From the NCBI RefSeq assembly GCF_039535785.1, contig NZ_BAAAXV010000009.1, positions 124,001 to 188,000 of the forward strand: a stretch of DNA of 64,000 nucleotides. Direction: 5' to 3'. The notes under the pieces are model-generated. The model was not told the origin of the DNA. It worked only from the letters and a program-made list of their open reading frames with translations, and did no database searches. Positions within the stretch are counted from its first letter, which is position 1; each line of letters starts with the position of its first letter. Both the position numbers and the translations under genes were made by a program. Of this stretch, positions 51,764 through 60,900 are shown in pieces. The stretch is from Nonomuraea helvata. GTDB lineage: Bacteria; Actinomycetota; Actinomycetes; Streptosporangiales; Streptosporangiaceae.

Positions 51764-52402
51764 ATGCGTCACTGGCCGCTCACCGAGCTCTCCATCACGA
51801 CCCCGCGCCTCGTGCTGCGCTTCCCATCGCTCGCAGACCTCGACGAGCTCGGGGACCGGGCCGCCGAGGGCATCCACGAGGAGGGGTTCATGCCGTTCTT
51901 CGTCCCGTGGTCGGAGACCGACCCGGCCGAGCGGGCCAGGAACGCGATCCAGTACCAGTTCCGCACGTGGGGCGCGTTCACCGCGGCCGACTGGTCGGTG
52001 GAGTTCGCCGTCGTCTTCGAGGGCCAGGTCGTGGGCGTCCAGGGCATCATGGCCAAGGATTTCCCGGTGACCCGCGAGGTCAAGACCGGATCCTGGCTGG
52101 GGCGGCGCTTCCACGGCCGGGGCATCGGCACGGAGATGCGCCGGGCCGTGCTGCACCTCGCCTTCGCCGGGCTGGGTGCCAGGCACGCGGCGACGGAGGC
52201 GTTCGAGGACAACCACCCGTCACTGGCGGTGACGCGGAAGCTCGGATACCAGGACGACGGGATCTTCATGCACTCCCGCAAGAGCGAGCCGGTCGCCACC
52301 CGCCGCTTCCGCATGCTCCGCGAGGACTGGACGGAGTCACCCGGCTTCGAGATCCACAACCTGGCCCCGTGCCTGCCCCTCTTCGGCTTGGACACCCCCT
52401 GA
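51764..52402 (+). CDS. GNAT-family N-acetyltransferase
   Basis: A 212-residue acetyltransferase of the RimJ/RimL type: N-terminal ELSITTPRLVLRFPSLADLDEL, acetyl-CoA loop TGSWLGRRFHGRGIGTEMRRAVLHLAF (R-G-x-G variant) and HPSLAVTRKLGYQDDGI. The ATG at 51764 gives the usual spacing to the PRLVLR strand; the ATG at 51746 or a GTG at 51725 are alternatives, since no strong Shine-Dalgarno separates them. The substrate is unknown. Confidence 0.87.
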   Translation: MRHWPLTELSITTPRLVLRFPSLADLDELGDRAAEGIHEEGFMPFFVPWSETDPAERARNAIQYQFRTWGAFTAADWSVEFAVVFEGQVVGVQGIMAKDFPVTREVKTGSWLGRRFHGRGIGTEMRRAVLHLAFAGLGARHAATEAFEDNHPSLAVTRKLGYQDDGIFMHSRKSEPVATRRFRMLREDWTESPGFEIHNLAPCLPLFGLDTP

Positions 52403-52411
52403 CGGCGGGAG

Positions 52412-53188
52412 TCACGCGTCGCGTAGTCGCAGCAGCAGGCCGCCACCCGCGAGGGCCGCGGCGGCCCAGGCGGCCGCCACGCCGAGGCCGGCCCACGGGC
52501 CGATGGGGAGGTTGGCGAGATCCACGGTCGTCTGGACAGCTAGCCCCGCGTTCGTCGGGGAGATCGACCAGAGCAACCGGCTCGCCTCCTCGCCGGAGAC
52601 CATGAGGACAGCGATCGGGAACACGTAGAGCAGGCCGAGCACCACCCCGGCGGCCGCCGCGGAGTCGCGTACGGCAGTGGCGAGGCCCAGGCTGAGCAGC
52701 GCGATCAGCACCAGGTACAGGACCGAGCCGACGGCGGCGCGCAGGGTGGGCCCGTCGGCCAGGGACAGCGGCGGATAGCCGTGCGCGGGGGTGAAGCCGC
52801 TGCCCGGCAGCAGGAGCCGACCGGCCAGCACGGATCCGAGCACGGCGACGGTCCCCGCTGCCAGCGCCAGCCCGCCGACCACGACCGCCTTCGCGGCCAG
52901 GGCGGTGGTCCGGCGGGGCATGGCGGTAAGGCTGCTGTGGATCATGCCGGTGCTGTACTCGCCGCAGATCGCCAGCACGGCCAGCAGGGCGGCCATCGCC
53001 TGACCGAGCTGCACGCCGACGAGGCTGATCCGGGCGGGGTCCTGCCCGCATCCCGCCGCCGCGCAGGGCACGACCGCGGCCGCCACCGCGCCCGCGGCCA
53101 CGGTCAGCACGACGAGCGCGCCCAGCAGCCACCAGGGCCCCGCCACGGTACGCAGCTTGGTCCACTCGGCATGCACTTCGCGCCTCAT
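52412..53188 (-). CDS. ABC-2-type permease subunit
   Basis: A 258-residue membrane protein with about six spans, starting MRREVHAEWTKLRTV, the same EWTKLRTV entry as its neighbour. Contains the CGEYSTGMIHSSLTAMPRR motif typical of actinobacterial ABC-2 permeases. Start overlaps the upstream permease stop by ATGA. Together with 53185-55673 it forms a three-gene exporter; the last gene of that operon. Confidence 0.88.
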   Translation of the reverse strand: MRREVHAEWTKLRTVAGPWWLLGALVVLTVAAGAVAAAVVPCAAAGCGQDPARISLVGVQLGQAMAALLAVLAICGEYSTGMIHSSLTAMPRRTTALAAKAVVVGGLALAAGTVAVLGSVLAGRLLLPGSGFTPAHGYPPLSLADGPTLRAAVGSVLYLVLIALLSLGLATAVRDSAAAAGVVLGLLYVFPIAVLMVSGEEASRLLWSISPTNAGLAVQTTVDLANLPIGPWAGLGVAAAWAAAALAGGGLLLRLRDA

Positions 53189-54759
53189 ACGTCGCTCCTG
53201 CGCAGCCGGTGGGCGGCCAGGGCGAGGGCCAGGGCCGCGTAAGCGCACAGGACGGCGAAACCCGCCCACGGCGGCAGCGGGAAGTGGCCCTCAGCCGGCG
53301 CATAACGGGCGGTCACATGCGCGTATGTGGGCATGGTCTGCTGGATCGCGAACCCCGCCGCCGGGGTCACCCGCAGCAGCCACCGCGACACCTCGTCCGG
53401 CAGGACGGATGCGACCGCGAGCACGTACGGGACGAGGATCGCCACGATGACCGCGATGACGGCCATGGCACTGCGGCGCAGCAGCGCCCCGACGGCCAGG
53501 GCGAAGACGGCGGCCACGGCGAGCAGTGCGGCCGTGCCCACGATCACCCGGAGCGAGGTGAACGGCGCCGCCGGGGCGAGCACGTTCCCGTTCCCGGCCA
53601 GGATCGACCGGCCGACCGGCACGGTCACGGCCCCGCCGACCAGTCCGGCGGCGAAGACGGCGGCGGCGATCACGGCGGCCTTGGCCGCCAGCACCCGACC
53701 GCGCCGCGGGCTGGCGAGCAGGGTGGTGCGGATCAGGCCCCGCCGGTACTCCGCGGTGACGAACATCACCGCCACCGCCGTCATCGCGACGAGCGCGATC
53801 AACACCCCGGTCAGCACGCGCTCGACCGGCATGCCCTCCGCGGACGGCGCGATGTCGCCCACCCCCGTGACCTTGAACGTGCCACCCGACTGGACGAGCC
53901 CGCCCGGATGGTGCGGGGTGACGCCGTCGGTCTCCATCGTGACGCCGATGTCGTCGCGGCCCCACGCGCCCCCGGCCGCCACGCCTCGCACGGCGACCCG
54001 GTCCATGACGGCGGTGACCTCGGCGAAGCGCGAGGCGACGGCGGCCCCGCCCATCACGTTCGGGGTCACGGTCAGGTCGCCGGGAGAGGCGGCGAAGAGC
54101 CCGATCTCGGCCTTCCCGGAGAGCCCGGCCGGACGGACGGTGCCCACTGTGGTCCAGTGCGAGCCGTCGGCCGACTCCTCGCCGGTGATCGTGTCGCCGG
54201 TACGGGTCAGCCGCAGCCACCGGGGCGACGCCGCCGAGACGCCACCTGGGCGCCCCGCCAGGTCCTCGGTGAAGTTGTGCTGCATGCGCACGCCGTGGCT
54301 GCCGGTGACCATCAGGGCCGCGTACGCGGTGCCCTGCCGGACGCTCTGCTTGATCATGACCCCGGCCTTGGCCCACGGCGTGACGCCGGGGACGACGTTC
54401 CTGACGCCGGGGGTGACGTCGGGCTTGCGGAGCTGCCCGGTCATGGAGCTCACGCGTACGGTGACGCTGCCGTCGCCGGCCAGCGGCTGGTGCACGAAGT
54501 AGAAGCGGTCCTCCACGGCCACGCCGCCGGGACCCATCAGTGGGGCGGGACAAGGCACCTCGATCGGCCCATTGCTGCACGAGGAGCGGCTGCCGGTCGC
54601 GAACAGCACTCCCAGGCCCACGATCAGCAGTGTCACGAGCGCCAGCCCGACCATCCAGCCGCGTACCGTGCGGAGCTTGGTCCACTCGGCGCGCAGCAGC
54701 TGCGCGAAGCCGTCGCGCCCGGTCCGCTGCCCCGGGCGGTAGGGGGTGACGGCGGTCAT
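53185..54759 (-). CDS. ABC-2-type permease with large extracytoplasmic insert
   Basis: A 524-residue permease. First span (RGWMVGLALVTLLIVGLGVLF) is followed by about 280 residues outside the membrane with concanavalin/LamG-like character (EDRFYFVHQPLAGDGSVTVRVSSM; WLRLTRTGDTITGEESADGSHWTTVGTV; GKAEIGLFAAS), then five spans with the AEYRRGLIRTTLLASPRRGRVLAAK motif. Most ABC-2 permeases lack such an insert; it may bind an extracellular ligand. Start ATG overlaps the ATPase stop (ATGA). The open frame upstream of 54759 is the ATPase gene out of frame. Confidence 0.88.
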   Translation of the reverse strand: MTAVTPYRPGQRTGRDGFAQLLRAEWTKLRTVRGWMVGLALVTLLIVGLGVLFATGSRSSCSNGPIEVPCPAPLMGPGGVAVEDRFYFVHQPLAGDGSVTVRVSSMTGQLRKPDVTPGVRNVVPGVTPWAKAGVMIKQSVRQGTAYAALMVTGSHGVRMQHNFTEDLAGRPGGVSAASPRWLRLTRTGDTITGEESADGSHWTTVGTVRPAGLSGKAEIGLFAASPGDLTVTPNVMGGAAVASRFAEVTAVMDRVAVRGVAAGGAWGRDDIGVTMETDGVTPHHPGGLVQSGGTFKVTGVGDIAPSAEGMPVERVLTGVLIALVAMTAVAVMFVTAEYRRGLIRTTLLASPRRGRVLAAKAAVIAAAVFAAGLVGGAVTVPVGRSILAGNGNVLAPAAPFTSLRVIVGTAALLAVAAVFALAVGALLRRSAMAVIAVIVAILVPYVLAVASVLPDEVSRWLLRVTPAAGFAIQQTMPTYAHVTARYAPAEGHFPLPPWAGFAVLCAYAALALALAAHRLRRSDV

Positions 54760-55673
54760 CGCGCCGCTCCCCTGAACTCGACCGCGTCCCTGGTGAGATC
54801 CAGGTACGCCTCCTCCAGCGTCGCGCGGTGGGCGGCAACCTCCGAGAACGGCACCCCCTGCGCGCCGAGCAGCCGCACGATGTGCTCGGCGGCCAGCCCG
54901 GAGACGACGAGGGTGTCCCGCTCGGTGACGGTCACGGTCGCGTCCGCGCCGGCCAGCACCGACATCGCCTCGGCGCGGGCCGTCGTACGCAGCGTGACGC
55001 GGTCGCGCGAGGCGGTCGTGATCAGGTCGTCCACGCCGGTGTCCGCGACGACCCGGCCCCTGCCCACGACCACGAGATGGCCCGCGGTGTCCTGCAGCTC
55101 GCTCATCAGATGGCTGGAGACCAGCACGGCGCGCCCCTCCGCGGCCAGCGACCGCAGGAAGCCGCGGATCCACACGATGCCCTCGGGGTCGAGGCCGTTG
55201 AACGGCTCGTCCAGCATGAGCACCGGCGGGTCACCGAGCAGCGCGGCGGCGATGCCGAGCCGCTGGCGCATCCCCAGCGAGTAACCGCCCGCCCTGCGCC
55301 GGGCCGCGGGGGTCATCCCGACCTGCTCGATCACCTCGTCCACCCGCCTGGCCCCGAGCCCCTGGGAGTGCGCCAGCCACAGCAGGTGGTTGCGCCCGGT
55401 GCGGCTCGGTTGCAGCGCCGCCGCGTCGAGCAGCGCGCCGACGTGGCTCAGGGGATTGCGCAGGCTCGGGTACGGATGCCCGCCGACCAGCGCCCGGCCC
55501 TCGTCGGGTGCGTCCAGGCCGAGCACCACCCGCATGGTGGTGGATTTGCCCGCCCCGTTCGGCCCCACGAACCCGGTGACCCGGCCCGGCAGCACGGTGA
55601 ACGTCATCCCGTCCAGCGCCTGGGTCTGGCCGAACCGCTTGCGCAGGCCGGCTACTTCGATGGTTGCTTCCAC
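54756..55673 (-). CDS. ABC transporter ATP-binding protein
   Basis: A 305-residue ATPase: Walker A GPNGAGKSTTMRVV, signature YSLGMRQRLGIAAALLGDP, Walker B VLMLDEPFNGLDP, H-loop SSHLMSELQDTAGH. Family of bacitracin/lantibiotic-type exporters with two permeases. First gene of the exporter operon and divergent from the histidine kinase across 92 bases, the usual layout of antibiotic-sensing kinase/exporter modules. Confidence 0.93.
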   Translation of the reverse strand: MEATIEVAGLRKRFGQTQALDGMTFTVLPGRVTGFVGPNGAGKSTTMRVVLGLDAPDEGRALVGGHPYPSLRNPLSHVGALLDAAALQPSRTGRNHLLWLAHSQGLGARRVDEVIEQVGMTPAARRRAGGYSLGMRQRLGIAAALLGDPPVLMLDEPFNGLDPEGIVWIRGFLRSLAAEGRAVLVSSHLMSELQDTAGHLVVVGRGRVVADTGVDDLITTASRDRVTLRTTARAEAMSVLAGADATVTVTERDTLVVSGLAAEHIVRLLGAQGVPFSEVAAHRATLEEAYLDLTRDAVEFRGAAR

Positions 55674-55715
55674 GCCAGGCAGACTAGGCAGCGGCCCCCG
55701 TCGCGGTCGTCACGC

Positions 55716-55747
55716 GGCGGAGCGATCTCCGCCGTCGCTGACGTCAG
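55716..55747. promoter_or_regulatory. Two palindromes in the exporter/kinase divergent promoter region
   Basis: GGCGGAG-4-CTCCGCC at 55716-55733 and CTGACGTCAG at 55738-55747. They lie between the divergent ATPase and kinase starts, where the response regulator of the adjacent pair would be expected to bind. Confidence 0.45.
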
Positions 55748-55765
55748 CTACGTCACGTCCCTCTT

Positions 55766-57151
55766 GTGAGGGATGCCAGGATCGCGGGCGCCCGGGACAA
55801 TGACCTGGTGGAACGAGCGCAGGACCGCGCCGCGCGGCTGGTCGGGGTGGCGTACGGCTGGGGGTGCCGGGTCGCCTCGGCGCCGTACGCGCCGATCGTG
55901 GCCGGCGTGGTGCTGGCGCTGCTCGCGGTGGCCGAGTCGGTCACACACGCCGGGAGCATGCCCGCCTTCAGCGACACCGTGAGCGCCCCTGTGAATGGCC
56001 CAATGGACAGCCCAATGAACGGCTCGGTAGACGGTTCACCCGTGCGGTCCGAGGGCACGCCGCTGGTCCTCGTGGTCTTCTCCCTGCTCGCCCTGGCCAC
56101 CACGCTGCCGCTCCCCCTGCTGTGGGCCCAGCCGGCCGTGGCGGCGGTGCTGACCTCAGGGGCGTGCCTGCTGTCGATCGGCGCCTTCCACACCCTGACC
56201 GTGGCGGGCGCGGTGGCGCAGCTCGCCACCGGCTACCGGTTCGGCCGCCACGGCTCACCGGCGGCGGCCGTGCTGGTCACCATGCCGTACCCGGTGCTGG
56301 CGGCGGCGCTCGGGCCGGGCGACCAGGTGCGGCGGCTCACGCTGCTGCTGGCGTTCCTGGCCCCGGCGGCGGCGCTGGCCGGGATCGCCGTACGGACCCG
56401 GCGCAAGGCCAGGGCCGACACCGCCGCCCGGCAGGTCATCGCCGACAGCCTGCTCGAGCACGCCGCCCGCGGCGAGCGCGCCCGCATCGCCCGCGAGCTG
56501 CACGACGTCGTCGCCCACCACATCTCCATGGTGGCCGTGCAGGCGGAGACCGCCCGGCTGGCCGTTCCCGGTATGCCCGCGGCGGGCGCCGAACGGCTGC
56601 TGGCGATCGGCGACACGGCCAGGGCGGCGCTGACCGAGATGCGGCGGCTGCTCGGCGTGCTGCGCGAGGACGCCGAGCAGCACGCCGAGGCTGGGGCCGC
56701 CTGGCGGCCCCAGCCCGGCCTGCGCCTGCACGAGCTCAACGAGCTGGTGGACGAGGCCAGGGAGGCGTCGGGTACGAGCACCCGGCTGATCCTGCGTGGC
56801 TCGCCCGTGGAGCTCGACCCCGGGGTGGAGCTGGCCGCGTACCGGATCATCCAGGAGGCGCTCACCAACGCGCGGCGGCACGCGCCGGGGGCGGCGGTGG
56901 ACGTGGAGCTCGACTACACCGGCGACGACCTGCGCCTGCTCGTCCGCGACAACGGCCCGGGGCCGCCGAGCACGGAAGCGGCCGGAAACGACGGGCCGGG
57001 CATGCGGACGGCGGAGGCGGCCGGGCACGGGCTGTCCGGCATGCGCGAGCGCGCCGCCGCCGTCGGCGGCGAGCTCCGCACGGGTCCTGCCCATGGCGGC
57101 GGCTTCCTCGTCGAGGCTCGCCTGCCGGGAAGGGACAGGACGGACGGATGA
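55766..57151 (+). CDS. Two-component sensor histidine kinase (NarL/LiaS class)
   Basis: A 461-residue kinase from the GTG at 55766 (a GTG at 55808 is also possible). Five to six N-terminal spans (40-210), HisKA_3 dimerisation domain with phosphoacceptor H246 in RELHDVVAHHISMV, and HATPase (NARRHAPG, DNGPGPP, GHGLSGMRERAAAVGG). An external loop (about 75-95) is a Pro/Met/Asn/Gly/Ser repeat (NGPMDSPMNGSVDGSP) with AT-richer codons. ATGA overlap with the regulator gene. Confidence 0.9.
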   Translation: MRDARIAGARDNDLVERAQDRAARLVGVAYGWGCRVASAPYAPIVAGVVLALLAVAESVTHAGSMPAFSDTVSAPVNGPMDSPMNGSVDGSPVRSEGTPLVLVVFSLLALATTLPLPLLWAQPAVAAVLTSGACLLSIGAFHTLTVAGAVAQLATGYRFGRHGSPAAAVLVTMPYPVLAAALGPGDQVRRLTLLLAFLAPAAALAGIAVRTRRKARADTAARQVIADSLLEHAARGERARIARELHDVVAHHISMVAVQAETARLAVPGMPAAGAERLLAIGDTARAALTEMRRLLGVLREDAEQHAEAGAAWRPQPGLRLHELNELVDEAREASGTSTRLILRGSPVELDPGVELAAYRIIQEALTNARRHAPGAAVDVELDYTGDDLRLLVRDNGPGPPSTEAAGNDGPGMRTAEAAGHGLSGMRERAAAVGGELRTGPAHGGGFLVEARLPGRDRTDG

Positions 57152-57813
57152 GCGGCGAGACCTCCAAGATCAGGATCGTCATCGCCGACGATCATCTGGT
57201 CGTGCGGACGGGGTTCGGCGAGCTGCTCGACACCCAGCCCGACTTCGAGGTCGCGGGCACCGCCGCCGACGGGGCCGAGGCGGTGCGGGCCTGTCGCGAG
57301 CTCTCCCCCGACGTGGTGCTCATGGACGTGCGCATGCCGGTCATGGACGGCATCGAGGCCACCAGGCGGCTCGCCGGCGGCCCGAAGGTGCTCATCCTGA
57401 CCACGTTCGACCTCGACGAGTACGTCTACGACGCCCTGCGCGCGGGAGCCAGCGGCTTCCTGCTCAAAGACGTCACGGCCGAGCGCCTGTTCGACGCGGT
57501 CCGCGTCATCGCCGCCGGGGAGGCGCTGCTGGCCCCGGCGGTCACCCGCCGCCTCATCAGCGAGTTCGCCCGCCTGGGCCCGAAGCCGGGAACGGCGGCG
57601 CTCTCCTCGCTCACCCCGCGCGAGACGCAGGTCCTGCGGCTGGTCGCCGAGGGCCTGTCCAACCCCGAGATCGCGGCCAGGCTGGTGGTCACGGAGGAGA
57701 CGGTCAAGACGCACGTGAGCCGCGTCCTGGGCAAGCTCGGCCTGCGCGACAGGACCCAGGCCGTCGTCGCCGCGTACGAGTCGGGCCTGGTCGTGCCGCG
57801 CGGCCGGGCCTGA
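57148..57813 (+). CDS. NarL/LuxR-type response regulator
   Basis: A 221-residue regulator. Receiver domain with D60 (VVLMDVRMP) and acidic pocket ADDH at 13-16, and C-terminal LuxR HTH (LTPRETQVLRLVAEGLSNPEIAARLVVTEETVKTHVSRVLGKLGLRDR). Coupled to the kinase gene. Likely controls the divergent exporter operon. Confidence 0.93.
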   Translation: MSGETSKIRIVIADDHLVVRTGFGELLDTQPDFEVAGTAADGAEAVRACRELSPDVVLMDVRMPVMDGIEATRRLAGGPKVLILTTFDLDEYVYDALRAGASGFLLKDVTAERLFDAVRVIAAGEALLAPAVTRRLISEFARLGPKPGTAALSSLTPRETQVLRLVAEGLSNPEIAARLVVTEETVKTHVSRVLGKLGLRDRTQAVVAAYESGLVVPRGRA

Positions 57814-57816
57814 ACG

Positions 57817-58899
57817 TCAGAAGTCGAACTTGTCGACGTTCTCCTTGTTGAACACGGTCGGCTTGCCGAGCAGCACCTCGCCCTTGGCCCCGATCGTGTA
57901 CTCGCCGAGCTTGCCCGCCTTGAACTTCTCCCCCTCGGCCCCGGTGATCTGCCCGGACGCGAGCGCGGCCGCCGCGTACGACGCGAGGTAGCCCAGGTCG
58001 GCCGGGTTCCACAGCTCGAACGCCTCGATGGTCCCGTCCTTGACGAACTTCTTGAGCTGGTTGGGGGTGCCGAGCCCGGTGAGCTTGACCTTCCCCTTGT
58101 ACGGCGAGTCCGACAGGTAGCGGGCGGCCGCGGCGATCCCCACGGTCGTGGGCGAGATGATGCCCGCCAGGTCCGGGTACGAGCGGAGAAGTCCCTGCGT
58201 CTCGGTGAACGACTTCTGGTCCTCGTCGTTGCCGTAGGCGACCTTGACCAGCTCCATGTCCTTGTACTCGGGCTTCTTGAGCTCGTCCTTCATGAAGTCG
58301 ATCCAGGTGTTCTGGTTCGTCGCGTTGGGGGTGGCGGACAGCACCGCGATCTTGCCCTTGTGCCCGATCTGCTCGGCCAGCAGCTGGACCTCCGTGCGGC
58401 CGAGGTCCTCGGCACCGGCCTGGTTCACGAACACGTGCCGGCCCGCGGGCGCGGTGTCGGAGTCGTAGCTGACGACCTTGATCCCGGCGGCCCGCGCCCG
58501 CGTGAGCGCGGGCACGACGGCGTTCGGGTCGTTGGCGGAGATGACGATGGCGTCCTGCTTCTGCTGGATCAGCGTGTTGATGTAGGACACCTGGGAGGAC
58601 GCGCTGGCCTCGGACGGGCCGACCTCCTTGGCCTCGCCCCCGAACTCCTTGGCGGCCGCGGCGCCGCCGCCGTCGGCGATGGTGAAGTAGGGGTTGTTGA
58701 CCTGCTTGGGCAGGAACGCGATCTTCAGTCCCTGCTTGACGGGCGCGTTCGGATCGGCCGCGGCGGACGACGCCGCGGCCGTGGCGGAGGCGGAGGACTG
58801 CTGCGCCACGTCGCTCTTGGTGGTGCCGCCGCAGGCGGCCGTCAGCAGGACGAGTCCGGCGAGAAGCGCCGTGGGCCGCCAAGGGGTGCGCGTTGTCAT
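57817..58899 (-). CDS. Sugar ABC transporter substrate-binding lipoprotein, rhamnose-type
   Basis: A 360-residue periplasmic-binding-protein type 1 (RbsB/RhaS class) lipoprotein: lipobox LTAACG, linker, then GLKIAFLPKQVNNPYFTIADGGG and VVSYDSDTAPAGRHVFVNQAG. These signatures fit rhamnose-binding RhaS, though autoinducer-2 LsrB-type proteins are close relatives. It is last in the four-gene importer operon, overlapping the permease gene start region by 4 bases (ATGA), an unusual position for a binding protein, which is normally expressed at higher level. Confidence 0.85.
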   Translation of the reverse strand: MTTRTPWRPTALLAGLVLLTAACGGTTKSDVAQQSSASATAAASSAAADPNAPVKQGLKIAFLPKQVNNPYFTIADGGGAAAAKEFGGEAKEVGPSEASASSQVSYINTLIQQKQDAIVISANDPNAVVPALTRARAAGIKVVSYDSDTAPAGRHVFVNQAGAEDLGRTEVQLLAEQIGHKGKIAVLSATPNATNQNTWIDFMKDELKKPEYKDMELVKVAYGNDEDQKSFTETQGLLRSYPDLAGIISPTTVGIAAAARYLSDSPYKGKVKLTGLGTPNQLKKFVKDGTIEAFELWNPADLGYLASYAAAALASGQITGAEGEKFKAGKLGEYTIGAKGEVLLGKPTVFNKENVDKFDF

Positions 58900-59870
58900 G
58901 AAGCGGACTTCCCTTCCACTTGTGGTGATGTGCGCCGCCGCCATACCGCCCCCACGTTGGGCGCCAGCACGGATGCGACGAGCAGCAGGCCCGTCACGAA
59001 GTTCAGGACCTCGTTGGCCACGTCGGCGAGGATGAGCGCGTTGCGCACCACGCCGAGCAGCAGCACCGCCATCAGGACCCCGGGCAGCGTGCCGCGCCCG
59101 CCGAAGATCGACACCCCTCCGAGCAGTACGGCGGCCACCACAGCCAGCTCGAGCCCGACGCCGTTGTCCGCCCTGGCGCTGGCATAGCGGAACGTGTAGA
59201 CCAGGGACGCCAGCGACGCCATCACCCCGGAGGCCACGAACAGCCAGAGCTTGATCCGCTTGACCCGGACGCCCGCGAAGAAGGCGGCCTCCACGTTCGA
59301 GCCGAGCGCGAAGATCGACCGGCCCGTCCCCGTCGCGTGCAGCACCACGGCCGCCACCCCCGCCAGCACCGCGACCAGCGCGGTCGCGACCGGGACCGGC
59401 CCGAACGAGGCCGTCGCCAGGCCCGTGTAGGCGGGCGGCAGGTCGGCCACCGCCTGGTCGCCGAGCATCACGTAAGCCAGGCCGCGGAACAGCGCGAACG
59501 TCCCGATCGTGACCGCCAGCGAGGGCAGGCCGAGCCGGGTGACGAGCAGCCCGTTGAACGCGCCGCACGCCGCGCCCACGAGGAGGCAGATGGGCATGAT
59601 CGCCTCGATCGGGAGCCCGGCGTTCCAGAGCCGGCCGAGCACCGCGCACGACAGGCCCAGGGTGGAGGCCACCGACAGGTCGATCTCGGCCGCGATGATC
59701 ACGAGGGTCATGGTCAGGGCCATGAGGGCGATCTCGGTGGTGTCGAGCAGCAGGAAGGAGATGTTGGAGCCGTTCGCGAACCCGTCCACGCCCAGCGAGG
59801 CCCACACGACCACGCCGACGAGCAGCACGAGGATGAGCCCCTCCCACCGGCGCGCCAGGTCAAGTCGCAT
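58896..59870 (-). CDS. Sugar ABC transporter permease 1
   Basis: A 324-residue permease of the RbsC/RhaP class with eight to ten spans; signatures AAEIDLSVASTLGLSCAVLG, NGLLVTRLGLPSLAVTIGTFALFRGLAYVMLGDQ and ALGSNVEAAFFAGVRVKRIK. It overlaps the second permease by 11 bases and the binding-protein gene by ATGA. Confidence 0.92.
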   Translation of the reverse strand: MRLDLARRWEGLILVLLVGVVVWASLGVDGFANGSNISFLLLDTTEIALMALTMTLVIIAAEIDLSVASTLGLSCAVLGRLWNAGLPIEAIMPICLLVGAACGAFNGLLVTRLGLPSLAVTIGTFALFRGLAYVMLGDQAVADLPPAYTGLATASFGPVPVATALVAVLAGVAAVVLHATGTGRSIFALGSNVEAAFFAGVRVKRIKLWLFVASGVMASLASLVYTFRYASARADNGVGLELAVVAAVLLGGVSIFGGRGTLPGVLMAVLLLGVVRNALILADVANEVLNFVTGLLLVASVLAPNVGAVWRRRTSPQVEGKSAS

Positions 59871-60900
59871 CGTGGAACCTCCTGCGGCGCAGCGCGGCGG
59901 CCACCCGCAGCGCGAGTATCCGGTCGAGGGCGATGGCGGCGAGCAACAGCGCGCCGTTGATCGCCGTCTGGGCGAGCGCGTCCACCCGCAGCACGGCCAG
60001 CGCGCTGGTGATGCCGGACAGCAGCAGCGCCCCCAGGGCCGCCCCGTACACCGTGCCGCTGCCGCCGAAGATGGCCACCCCGCCCACCACGACGGCCGCG
60101 ACCACGTCGAGCTCCTTCCCGGTGGCCACGGTGGCGTCCACCGTGCCGAAGCGGGCCGCCCACATGACCCCGGCCAGGCCCGCCAGCGCCCCGTTGGCCA
60201 CGAACGCCGCGACGATCCGGCGCCGCACCCTGATCCCGGCAAGCACCGCCGCCTCGGGGTTGGAGCCGATGGCGTACAGCTCCCTGCCGGAGCGCAGGTT
60301 GCCCAGCATCCAGCCGACCACCACCAGCACGACCAGGGCGGTCAGGGCGAGCAGCGGCACCCCGAGCACCGAGCGCGTCCCGAGTGAGAGGAAGCCCTCG
60401 GGCATGTCGGCCGCGTTGACCTGGCGTCCGCCGGCCCAGGCGTAGTCGATGCCGCGGAAGGCGTACAGGGTGCCGAGCGTGGCGACCAGCGCGGGCACCT
60501 TCGCCGCCCCGACGAGCAGCCCGTTGACCGCCCCGCACAGGGCGCCGAGCAGCACGCACCCGGCGACCACGACCGCGACCGGCACGCCCGGGTGGTCGGC
60601 CAGGATCAGCGCGCCCCCGAACGCCGACAGGCCCACCACGGAGCTGACGGACAGGTCGACGTTCCTGGTGACGACCACGAGTGTCTGGCCGACGGCGAGC
60701 ATGGCGACGATGGCGGAGTTCAGCAGGATGTCGCGGATGCTGGCGTAGGTGAGGAAGGACGGGTTGACGGCGCCTGTGACACCGAAGAGGACGCCGAGCG
60801 CGACGACGATGCCCAGCTCGCGCACCCGCGCGACCCGGTCCACGAGCCGCCGCCCGCCGCCCCGCCGCACGGCCTCCGTCCTGGTGGCGGTCGCGGTCAT
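59860..60900 (-). CDS. Sugar ABC transporter permease 2
   Basis: A 346-residue permease of the same class: VVVTRNVDLSVSSVVGLSAFGGA, NGLLVGAAKVPALVATLGTLYAFRGIDY, AIGSNPEAAVLAGIRVRRRI. Two different permeases imply a heterodimeric channel, as in rhamnose and AI-2 importers. ATGA overlap with the ATPase gene upstream. Confidence 0.92.
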   Translation of the reverse strand: MTATATRTEAVRRGGGRRLVDRVARVRELGIVVALGVLFGVTGAVNPSFLTYASIRDILLNSAIVAMLAVGQTLVVVTRNVDLSVSSVVGLSAFGGALILADHPGVPVAVVVAGCVLLGALCGAVNGLLVGAAKVPALVATLGTLYAFRGIDYAWAGGRQVNAADMPEGFLSLGTRSVLGVPLLALTALVVLVVVGWMLGNLRSGRELYAIGSNPEAAVLAGIRVRRRIVAAFVANGALAGLAGVMWAARFGTVDATVATGKELDVVAAVVVGGVAIFGGSGTVYGAALGALLLSGITSALAVLRVDALAQTAINGALLLAAIALDRILALRVAAALRRRRFHDAT

